Source: Anaeramoeba flamelloides (lineage: Eukaryota; Metamonada; Anaeramoebidae). From it: a stretch of 64,000 bases of DNA. The stretch spans positions 1,550,001 to 1,614,000 of the forward strand of contig JANTQA010000075.1 in NCBI GenBank assembly GCA_027625915.1, given 5' to 3'. How positions within the stretch are numbered: the stretch's first letter is position 1; each line of letters begins with the position of its first letter. Below the pieces are notes generated by a model that did not search any database, was not told where the DNA came from, and worked only from the letters and a program-made list of their open reading frames with translations. Positions 12,545-23,054 of this stretch are shown here, one piece after another. Made by a program: the position numbers and the translations under genes.

Positions 12545-12740
12545 CAGTCAGTTTCACTTTTAAGGCACAAACTTTCAAGGAAATTTAAGGCACAATAAAA
12601 ATCTCAAATTAAAGCACAAAATTCAAATTCTAGTAAAAATAAATTGTAAAAAAAAAATTGCAAATTTTGTGCCTTAATTTGAGATTTTTTTGTGCCTTAA
12701 ATTTCGTAGAAAGTTTGTGCCTTAAAAGTGAAACTGACTG
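12545..12740. mobile_element. Palindromic MITE family A, copy 1
   Basis: A 196-bp near-perfect inverted repeat begins CAGTCAGTTTCACTTTTAAG, ends with its complement, and is flanked by TA on both sides. It has no coding capacity. TA target duplication and a CAGT terminus are typical of Tc1/mariner-pogo elements, so this is a non-autonomous member. No matching transposase is in the window. Confidence 0.92.
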
Positions 12741-14644
12741 TATCCTATATTTTCTCTTCTAGTTTAAATTTTGATATGTTTAAATCTGTTTAATCAGTTT
12801 TCTGTTTGTTCTTAACTATTTATATTTTTAAAATAAGTAAATTTGTATAGTTCTTGTTATAAAAATAATTCATTTTCAAAAAATAGAAAAAAAATAGTAA
12901 AAAAGATCTAAACTCTTTTTCAAAATTGTAACTCACCTGAAATAATAAATTGAAAGAAAAAAAATTATCCTTTAGTATTCAAGAACAATTAATTACTCAA
13001 TCTGAGTTGTAATTCCCTTTTAATTCATCCAAAAAGTATAAAAACATGATATATAATTAAAAATAAAAAAAAATAAAATCCAAAACCTAAAAAAAAAAGT
13101 GAATCACAATTTTTGAAATGAACATTACCGATTTTTTATTACTGGACTTTCACTAAAAAAAAGTTGAACAACGAGATTTTTTATGAATAATTAAATCCAT
13201 TTTCAAAGACTTTACATGTTCTCAATTTTCTTAGTGATTATTTTCTATTCAAAGATCTCTTTTTTTTTCCGCATGATCTTTAAAAAAAAAAGAAAAAAGA
13301 AAAAGAAAAACAAAAGAAAAACAAAAGAAAAACAAAAATTTGAAAAAGCAAAACTAAAATTTGCAAAATTAGAAAAAATGATTCTGATCCAAAAATTTGG
13401 AAAATATTTTTTGTAAAGAATACTGAAATAAACCCTCAAAACAACTCCCATTAACATTATAAAGTGAGTCAAAATTTTTGAAAAATAGTTTATTTTGAGC
13501 TCTACTTTTAACTTATTAAGGCCTTCAAATATCACACATAAATATTCAAATAATTAAGTAAACTAAATTTTACAATACATTTTAACGTTTTTCCCAAAAT
13601 CTATTGTTTTCTTGTTATTTTCTTTATGATAATAGAATCTTAATAACATTTGCTATTTTCTTATTTCTTTTTCCTTTTATAATACATTTTTTATAATATT
13701 TTTTCGATCATTTTTGTTTTTTTTTTTTTTTTTACTAGTTTTTGGATAGAAAGGTTGTATATAAATAAAATATATCAATAGAAATGGAAAATTAAGTATG
13801 GGATCAAAGATTCTATGAATTCTTTTATGGGTTTTTTATTAAGAAATATACTAAAGCCATCATAATAATAAATTTCAAAATAGTTTTTTTCTGGTTTTAT
13901 GTTTTTATAATTATTTTTAGTTTGTTTTCAGATTCCAAATAACAACTATTCTTCAATTGAAATTAAATAGAATTAAATCAAAATTAAAGCTAAAAATATC
14001 TTTAATCTTTCAATAATAAATTCTAAAATAATATCCTATTAATTTTTTAATAAAATAGTGAATGGAAAGTGTAGAAACAAAATCTAGAAAAGTTTGTTCT
14101 TTCGGTTAACCAAAGTTGTAATGGTTTTATTATTTTATTGTAAAAGATATACTTCAGTCTCTCCGTTATTTTAAAAGTTCTATTTGTCTTAAAAGACCTA
14201 AATAACTGGTTAAAACAAGACATATATTTTTACTAAAATGGGGTGTATAAAATTTAATTATTCCATAGGCGAAATGGATTTCAAAGAAAATGTTTAACAA
14301 CAAATAAAAAAAGAAAAATAAAAAGATTAAATGCATTTTTTCTATTCAAGAGAATTGTTTTTTTTTATTTTTCAAAATCTATAATAAATATAATTTAATT
14401 TATAAATTAATATATAAAAACAGGATATATATAATTTCTAAAAGATAATATAAAAAAAATTAAGCACATATGAATATATAATTATAAAACATAAATCTAT
14501 TTTAAAAAAATTAGTGGTATTATTTTGTTCAGAATTGAGAAATTAACATATATGTAATAAATGTTAATAATTTTTAAATTATTTTTTGAATAATTTATTG
14601 AAGCATGTGTAATATTTGTATCAAAAAATAATTTATTTAACTTT

Positions 14645-17517
14645 TTATAAAAATTTTTTCTTTCTATTTGTTTTGGTAATCAATGGAAGGCTCTTAGTTT
14701 TTGTCATTCCGATTTGTTCGATTTCTTTTTTATCATAAAATATTTTTTCAATAATATATTCATTTTCATTTTCATCGGGGTTGCCTTTTCCATGTGTTTT
14801 GTTCTTTGTTTTTTTCCCATTGCCATCAACATTATTATTCACGTCATTAATACTAATGTTATCATTTGCACTATTATTAATAAGTTTTTTTTGATTATTA
14901 ATTTCAAAATGAATTGATAATTCAATTTTATTGTTTTGTGTCACATTTAATTGTAGCCTACAATTTTTCTTGGCATTTGAATTTGGATTTGAATTTGAAT
15001 TTATTTTTTGATTAGATTTTTGTACAATTTTAATTTTTGTTGAAAAATTGGAATTATGAATTTTTCGAGCCAAAGATTTTTGAATTTTTTCAAGTTGTGT
15101 GTTTGAAAATTGATGGAAAGATTGTGTTTTTAATAATTCTTCCATAAATGGTTTATCCTTGGGGATTATTGATTCAAGGAAGGATTCTGTCAAGAAAACT
15201 GAACAGGTGTCCTTTGAAGAAACATCAGAAAAGGTATGATTTCGAAAAGATGTAAATAATAGATTATAATATTTGGTAAAGATTGCTTGCAATTCACCAA
15301 TTATTTTTTCTTCTTTAATATTTATAAAATAAGAACTTTTTTTTGATGATTGCAAAATTTTAATTGCATTTGATCCTCTTTTTTTGACATTCAGAAAAGT
15401 TGTGAATTTTTTGTTTGCTTTTGTAAAGACCTCCTTTATTGAATTAAATAATTCATTATAAGAAGGTAATTTTGGAAATTCTTCTTTTCTCTGTTTTTTA
15501 TTCCTATTATTCTTATTTGAATAAAAAATAGAATTGTTAAAAAAATTCACTTTGTTTTTGTCTAGGTTTACTAATAAATAATCAGACGTGAATTTCTCAT
15601 CTGTGTTTGCCCATTTTGTGATACCCAGCATTACAGGAACTGGCGAATCAATAAAGGAAATTAATGAGGTGGGGATAATTGGCATAATTGCACCTTGCCA
15701 TTTAAATGGCGAGATTAATGTGAAAATTGCAAATGGTGCACACGATAAGACCCTCAAGGATTGGCTCAGAAATACAATTGTTTTTTCCAATAATGTGTAT
15801 CTAATAATTTCCAAAATATTTTCTAATGACAAAATTGAAAATAGCCATTTAAAACTGAAATTGGCTCTGCAGGATTCTAAATCGTTCGGGATAATATAAT
15901 TGAGGTTTTTTAATCCACCACCAATCGGTAAAAACATCATATTTTTGGTACTTGGTATTTTTAAATTTTTAAGATTTTTCAAAAATTTTATAATGAAATG
16001 GGTTTTTTTTCCAATGACTCGGGTTTCTTTTTGTTTTTGTTTTTCTTCTTTTTTTTCGTTTTCTTCTTGATCTGTAATCGAATAATTTTTTTCAACTTTT
16101 AAATTAGGATTTAATTTTATAGGATCATTGTTTTTTTGTTTTTTATTGCCATTAATAGTATTCTGGTTGTAATTGGCATTGTTGGTATTTTTGTTCTCGG
16201 TAAATATAACTTTTTTGCTGTTTTTAACATTTGGAATTTGAATAATTTCGTCTGCCGAATGTATATTATTTGTTATATCCATATAAGTTTCTGTTTCTGT
16301 TTCTGTTGTTTCGGTTGATTCGGTTGTTTCGGTTGTTTCGGTTTTTATTGGGTTTGTTTTGGTGGTTGGTGGCACTGTAGTTAATGGTGATGGTGCAGAA
16401 ATACTTAATTGTTCTTCTATAGATTTCTTAATTTTAATTTTTTGTTTTTTCCTTTCATTTTTGAAGCTGGTTTTTATTTTTTCAAAATCAAAAGAATTAA
16501 TACGATAAAGGTTCTTTTCATTTCTTTTCTTTTTGGTAATGAAAATCCTTCTCAGGGTGTCGTCACTAAAATAAAGCTGCCTAAAGATTTTCATTCTTAA
16601 TAGTTGTAAACTTGAATAAGCAATGATCGAATGCAGTATTTCAAAATTTAATTCGATAAATGATGTTTTGGAAATTAAACAAAAGCATAAAGGTACCAGA
16701 GAAAATTTTTCTTTTGATTTGACACATTTTTGAAACCAGTTTGTCCATTTTAAAGACGCACTCTTTTTTTTTTTTTTTTTTTTTTTTTGTTCTCGTTATT
16801 TAATTCATCAATTTGGTTTTTTATTGTTGTTTCAAAATCGTGAGTGTTATGCTTTTCATTTTCATTTTCATTTTCATTTTCATTTTCATTTTCATTTTCA
16901 TTGGTATTGGTGTTGGTGTTTTTGTTATTTAGATTTTTGTTTGTGCTTTGGTTTTTGTTTTTGCTTTTGCTTTTGCAAATTGGATGTTCATTTTCCACAA
17001 AAGAAGGCAAAAACCCCAAAGGATACCAAATTTTAATACAATAGCCATAGTAGAGAGACTCTGAGTCTGTCAACATGAAAACGAAATGTTCCAATTCAGA
17101 GCCGATCATTGTTTCGTATTTTGGTATGCTGTTTGAATGCTCGCCTCCATAAAGAAATCGTTTCCCCTTGGCGGACAGCCCTTCAGGAAAACAAAACTGA
17201 TTAACTGAGCTTTCGAATTCCTTTGTTTGCTGTGGGAAAGAATACACCACTTCACACTCGGATCCTTTTTTCTCTGACAGAGGCGAAGAAATAAGAAAAC
17301 TTTCATAGAATTTTTCTGGTCTTCGCAACCATGGTTGCGCTGGTAATGGGTTCGTTCTTTTTTCTTCAGTAAGATCATTAACACAAATACTTTGTGAGGA
17401 TTTGTGGGTTTTGTTTTTGTTTTTGTTTTTGTTTTTGTTTCTTCTGAAAAAAGTGTGGCTTTTGTATTTTTTGATTCTTGGTGGTGGTGTGAAATTGAGT
17501 TTGGTTAAGTAAGACAT
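14645..17517 (-). CDS. DENN-domain protein, one frame break in a homopolymer
   Basis: DENN proteins are exchange factors for Rab GTPases. The N-terminal piece (16750-17517, ATG at 17517) holds the uDENN region with FCFPEG and FVFMLTDSESLYYGYC. The second frame (14645 to about 16760) continues with VPLCFCLISKTSF, then cDENN motifs FLPIGGG, LLEKTIVFLSQSL and PFKWQGAIMPIIP, then a dDENN-like tail. The frames meet at an A25 run (minus strand, near 16763-16787). A run of 23 or 26 would join KKKK to WFQKCVKSKEKFSLVPL without a break, so a sequencing or assembly indel is the simplest explanation. A real disruption cannot be excluded. Several low-complexity inserts (Asn-Glu repeats, Asn-Lys repeats, a Thr-Glu run) interrupt the fold, lengthening the protein to about 957 codons. 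Confidence 0.85.
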
Positions 17518-20500
17518 TTTTTTTTAAATTTGAAAAAATCAAATTCAAAGTTTCTCTGGTTCTTGTTTAAAAGAAATTTTCAAGAGAGTTAAAATTTTGG
17601 AAATTCAGAACAAAAAGAGAAATTTGCTTTTCTAAAAAAAAATGAAGAAATATATTTGTTTAAATTTCAAGAATCCTATTATTACCAATTTAGTAAGTTA
17701 CCAAACACTTTTGTTTTCTGTTTTTATTCATTTTTCAATTCCCTTTTGATATTTTACTTTTATTTTTTTGAAAAAAAAGTATTCTCAAAAGTTTTTCAAA
17801 GACAAAATCTCATTGTAAACACCTTTCGTCCTTTTCAATTTTTACTGTAAAATAACATTTGTTGAGATTAACATAGAAAGATATAGATGTTTGATAAAAA
17901 GTAATTTGCATATGATCAATTTAATTCTGATTTTGAAGAAAGGAAACAAAGATTTTTTATGATCATTTTTCACTAGAGCAAATTTTTACTTTTATGTTAT
18001 CAATTAAAATAATCAATCAAAAGTCTATTTACAGTTCTTTTTGGGTCGATATTGCAATAAAAAAAAGTTTTTGATACAAAACAAATGTTCGACAATTTTA
18101 GGACAAGTCTTATAAATAATTTTTACTTTATTACAATTAATTGAAAAAAATATGTGTACACACTTTGAGAATTGATAATAAAGACTCTAACTGTTTTAAT
18201 TTTTTAAAAAATGGCAAATTATTTAAAAATAAAGATATAAGACACCAAAAAAACTTCCTTTCTAAGTTTAAATTCGATTATTATTATTAGTCTGTTTGAA
18301 AAATAATCAAGGATCTATTATTTTTTTTCAATAAAGTCTTATCAAAATTAAATATTAGTAAAATTTCTTGTTAAATTGTTCAAAAATCATTAAAATCAAA
18401 ATAAAACAATTTCACTTTAATGTTATTACTCCAATCAAAAATTATGTAATAAAATGTTAATGTCTGTCATTTTAGTTTCGTCACCAATCGTAGCATGTCG
18501 TAATTATTTAGATTTATTAATTTTTCCTAATAAAAAACTAATTTGCTTTTTAAGAAATAAATCTTAATAAAGAGATTTTGTCAATTCAGAATGGCTTTGA
18601 AAGATCATTTTGTTGAATTTTTGAATTTTTTGTATATACACTTAATTGAATTTTTTGTTTTTTATTTTTTCTTTAATTTTGATAAATAATTTTATTGTTA
18701 GAATTGAGAAAGTCACGGGATAGAATTTATTATATAGTAAATCGATACACTATGATAATTTATTTTTTTTTCCCCTTTAAAAATAAAAAAACCTAAATTG
18801 TAATAAAGTCTTTTCACAGAGTGAAAAAGTTACTTTAAAACTGAAGTAATTGATTAGAGTTGGTTGGTGATTTGAATATAAATTACTATTTCAATTTGAA
18901 ATTAAATTTTATTAAACTTTTTTTTTGAATGTAATTGGTTTTTTCAAGAGTGTCTTGTTAAATTTATAGTTTTATTTCTTAACCGGAATTGTTCAATCAA
19001 ATAAAAAAAATATTCTTGATAGAATTCCTATAGAAATAATAATAATACTAATTATTTCTAAATTTTATCATGAGATAAAAAAATATACCCATAATGGTAA
19101 ATGGTATGTACTATCAAAAGTGTGGGAATCTTATTAAACAACTTAAGTGGATTTTTATGTAGGAAAATTATTTGGATTGTTTGCTACTGCTTCTGGAAAT
19201 GGATTATTTTGATAAAATTTGCTTATTTAATTATTTAACTTGTTATTTTTTTTTTTTTTTCTATAGTTGTAAAACCTAATTTTATTTAGTTATTTTTTTT
19301 TTTTTTGAGGGGTTAGGAAGTTTACTTCTCTTTAAAGAAAATCAACTAAAGATAGATATTATTGTTTTGATTTTTAAATATAAAATACAATACTTTTTTT
19401 GTGTTGCGAGTTGATAATTTACAAAAGGTGTGGGGTATATAAATGAAAAATAAAATTAAAATTTACAGTCAGTTTCACTTTTAAGGCACAAACTTTCAAT
19501 GTAATTTAAAGCACTGAAAAAATCTCAAATTAAAGCACAAAATTCAAATTCAAGTAAAATAATTTGTAAAAAAAAAAATTGCAAATTTTATGCCTTAATT
19601 TGAGATTTTTTCTGTGCCTTTAATTACGTTGAAAGTTTGTGCCTTAAAAGTGAAACTGGCTGTAATATAAGATAGTAAATTTAAATTAATTTATATAAAG
19701 AATCATTGCCCCTGTCCATTGGACACATTATAAAAACGGTGTGTTTTTATTTACAATAGGGTATATGGTATATTAATAGGAAAAAAATGGTGTTGTTTTT
19801 AAAGGACTGTGATTTGTATTTGTTTGCTTTAAATGTACATTATCATTGTTTCTTGGCTAAATTATAAGTTTAATTTCAAAAATAGGGGAAATTTTTTCAT
19901 CCAAAAAAATTAGTTTTATTGTTTTTTTTTTTTGAATAATAATATATTTTACTAAAATATTTATACCTAATAATCAATATAGATTAATAAATAAAAATAC
20001 TGTGTTATTGTTTTATTTTTTGAAAAACAAATGAAAATAGAAAAAAATAATAAAAAAAAAGTTTGCACCTAATTTTGAAAGTTGGCTTCTAAAAGTTAGA
20101 CTTGCATCTAATAAATATGTAATTTTTTCCAAAAGTATTTTTTTTATGGGTTTTGAATTGTTCTATTTTTTTGGCCGGGTGTCAATGCTATTTTTAAACA
20201 TGACCAATGTTCCTATTGAACGGTCTTAGTTGTTTTCAACTCTTTAACAATGAGATTGGGTCGAAAAATCATAAATGTAATCTTTTTTTTTTTGGTTTCT
20301 TTTTTTCCGGTAAATTTTTAATAAAATAAAATAGTCCGGTTTCCGAAATATCAGGGTGTTCTTTCCTTGAAATGTTAGTTAAATATGGTGTATAATGATT
20401 TAAAATTAATATATATATATATATATATTCTTAGATTATCATACTTTATTATCTTTAGTGAATTTATTTTGTTGGGGGTTTCTGTTGGGTTGAAAAAAAC

Positions 20501-20632
20501 ATGTATGGGGATATAGATTGGCATGTTTAGATTATTTTCTTAAATGGATAGAGGGGGGTAATACAATATAATAAAAATTTAGATTTTTTGTGAATATCTG
20601 GATTACAAAATTTTAAAATTTCTAATAAACTA
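17518..20632. other. Gene-free stretch, 3.1 kb
   Basis: No recognisable gene. It holds MITE A copy 2 (19466-19662) and an AT-dinucleotide run near 20410-20430. The remainder is A/T-rich sequence in which I see nothing definable. Confidence 0.6.
19466..19662. mobile_element. Palindromic MITE family A, copy 2
   Basis: A 197-bp TA-flanked inverted repeat of the same family as 12545-12740. It is the most divergent internally of the first five: AATGTAATTTAAAGCACTG replaces the usual arm sequence, and the right end reads ACTGGCTG instead of ACTGACTG. Confidence 0.9.
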
Positions 20633-21390
20633 TCTTCCAAAAATTTGGACACAATTTAAACAGTGTAAAGAACACCAATATTGCACTTTAAATTCAATTT
20701 GGAAAGAATTTTGATTTTACAAACTATATCATTTTTTGTCATTTTTGTTTTGTTTTCATTTCCTTTACTGTAGTTACATAATCTGTTTGGTTAGATCTGA
20801 ATTTTTTTTCCATTGTCGATAGAAGATTAGTCTTCAGTTTGTTACAGTCAGTTCCACTTTTAAGGCACAAACTTTCAACGAAATTTAAGGCACACAAAAA
20901 ATCTCAAATTAAGGCACAAAATTCAAATTCTAGGAAAAATAAATTGTAAATAAAAAAAATTCCAAATTTTGTACCTTAATTTGAGATTTTTTTGTGTCTT
21001 AAATTTCGTTGAAAGTTTGTGCCTTAAAAGTGAAACTGACTGTAAATAGAAAAATAACACACAACTTGTAGATGGTATCTAAACATTTGATCGATCAATA
21101 ATTATTGGTGTTCTTTCAACAAATTTACCAATATGTTTTTTGTTCCGATCGTTTCATTATTTTGGATACACCTGTTTTTATTTTTTAGTTTTATATTTTT
21201 TTTCTTTTGTTTGGATTAAAAAGATTACTTATTAAAACATAAATATTGTGTAATTTTAATGTTGTTTTATATTGGGTTTGGAAAAATATAATATATTGGG
21301 TCTTTTTTTGCCTATTTTTGATTTTGGGTTTCCCAATTTTTTGGAATGGGGTTTATATTAAAAAATAATATTATTACCATTTTTGTTTTT
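20633..21390. repeat. Dispersed repeat family D, copy 1
   Basis: Matches 58757-59245 plus 60105-60150 in the same orientation, starting CCAAAAATTTGGACACA and ending near TTTTTTGGAATGGGGTTTATA. Both ends carry CCAAAAATTTGG in inverted arrangement, suggesting short terminal inverted repeats. This copy is interrupted by MITE A copy 3, which is absent from the other copy. No coding capacity is evident. Confidence 0.75.
20845..21042. mobile_element. Palindromic MITE family A, copy 3 (empty site known)
   Basis: A 198-bp TA-flanked palindrome inserted in repeat D. The second repeat D copy has the uninterrupted sequence GTTTGTTAACTTGAAAAATA near 58965-58985, while here GTTTGTTA is followed by the element and then TAAATAGAAAAATA. 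This comparison shows directly that insertion duplicated a TA. Confidence 0.93.
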
Positions 21391-21406
21391 ATTAGAAAAA
21401 GAGATA

Positions 21407-21589
21407 CAGCCAATTTATTCAACTTATGAATTTTTTCTTTCCTTTCGTAATATAACGTGAAACAAAAAAATTGTTTAAAAGATTTTTTTCTTTCATCGTG
21501 TTGTGACCAAAATTTTTTAAAGCAATTTTTTTCTTTCAAGTTAAACTTCATAATGAAAGAAAAAATTCACAAGTTGAATAGATTGGCTC
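21407..21589. repeat. Fold-back at transposon left end
   Basis: The sequence TA-CAGCCAATTTATTCAACTT at 21405 is answered by AAGTTGAATAGATTGGCTC-TA ending at 21591, enclosing 183 bp. It may be a short deletion derivative (MITE) of the same transposon sitting at its end, or a duplicated terminus. The inner arms (CTTTCCTTTCG and its counterpart) are partly decayed. Confidence 0.6.
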
Positions 21590-22346
21590 TAATGGAGGTT
21601 TAGGTACATTTAAGAACTACGTTCGCATACGGAATGTTATTTATTTTAAAATAAACATGTGCTTTGATGTTTGTTTAGTTTCAACAAAATTTATTCTATG
21701 AGATCTTATTAGTCAAAAAAATGACAAATTTTAGGGTTTTCAAAACTTTAGTTTGTTAAGATGATCGAGAGAGGTTGCTAAAAAAGTGTTTTGTTATCAT
21801 AAAATCCCCGAGTCAATTTTTTAAAGGGATAATACCACTAAAATTGTCACTGCCCAATTATTCCAGTTGCCTTTGGTTGTTTAGGAATTTTTCAATTTTG
21901 ACTGTGGAATTTTTGGTATGAAAAGAATTCATTTTTATAATAATTTTTCCTTTTCATTTTCACTTTCTTTGAAATTAGAAAGGAAAAGAAAAAACATCTT
22001 TGTACAGGCCAAAATATCTCAAAATCGTTTTGGCGTTTCGTTAGATCAATTTTTTTTTTGATTTAACAAAAAATTTTCTGACTTTCAAATATTTTTTCTT
22101 TTTTTTTGTAAAAAAATAAAAAAAAAAAATATTGGAAATGAAAAAGCAGTTTAAAGCTTTCCCCAAAACAGTTAACCCAATTTACATTGACAAAAAAAAT
22201 TGGGAATGCAAAAAGACAAAACAGATCAAAAAAAAAATTTCAATGAGTGGAAACCACAATGAAGTTTGTATTTGGCATGGGCAGTATTGTGCCAGCAAAA
22301 TATCAAGGAAATATTATCCCGAGAGACACGGTCGGAAAATTCATTA

Positions 22347-22545
22347 CAGTCAGTTTCACTTTTAAGACACAAACTTTCAACAAAATTTAAGACACAAAAA
22401 AAAATCTCAAATTAAGGCACAAAATTTTGGAATTTTAATTTTCACAAATTATTTTACTAGAATTTGAATTTTGTGCCTTAATTTGAGATTTTTTTTGTGC
22501 CTTAAATTTCGTTGAAAGTTTGTGCCTTAAAAGTGAAACTGACAG
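22347..22545. mobile_element. Palindromic MITE family A, copy 4, in transposase
   Basis: A 199-bp copy inserted at a TA within the transposase reading frame. Removing the element plus one TA leaves CATTACAAGGCATATGC, which keeps the frame (HYKAY). The insertion is therefore younger than the transposon copy. The loop differs from copies 1-3 because the left inner arm reads AATTTTGGAATTTT. Confidence 0.92.
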
Positions 22546-22855
22546 TACAAGGCATATGCATTGTTGGAACGATCAAATCGTAGTAGAAAAAAAAACAAAA
22601 ATACTTTTGCCAAGGCTATTACCAACTTTGGTTAGATTGGAACAAGATTGGATCTCCCAGAATTAAAACTAAGTGGGAAAAGGAAAGAGAAAAGATTTCA
22701 ATTGAGACTTTACCTCTTTTTGGAAGTAAAAAAGAAACTCAAGATATACCACGCTCTAGATCTAGTGATGATGAGAGTGGGGATGAGGAATTTTCAATTG
22801 CCATGGAAGTACACAAATTGCATGGCTGGGGTCCAGCAAATAAGAAAAAGTCATA

Positions 22856-23054
22856 CAGTCTGTTTCACTTTTAAGGCACAAACTTTCAACGAAATTTAAG
22901 GCACAATAAAAATCTCAAATTAAGGCACAAAATTAAGATTCTAGTTAACATAAATTGTAAAAAATAAAATTCCAAAATTTTGTGCCTTAATTTGAGATTT
23001 TTATTGTGCCTTAAATTTCGTTGAAAGTTTGTGCCTTAAAAGTGAAACTGACTG
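22856..23054. mobile_element. Palindromic MITE family A, copy 5, in transposase
   Basis: A 199-bp copy inserted at a second TA of the same transposase. Removing the element plus one TA restores TCATATACAGAACAAG (SYTEQ). The left tip reads CAGTCTG rather than CAGTCAG. This copy and copy 4 lie only 310 bp apart in the same orientation-free palindromic form. Confidence 0.92.

Larger units (their letters stand above)
9595..14644. other. Gene-free stretch, 5 kb, with repeats
   Basis: No recognisable gene. It contains hairpin family B copy 2 (10085-10332), an AT-dinucleotide run near 11356-11386, MITE A copy 1 (12545-12740), and a decayed block at about 12240-12540 resembling 49490-49790. Open frames at 11826-12041 and 13216-13535 are low-complexity Lys or Phe strings on opposite strands of the same A/T runs. 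Confidence 0.6.
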
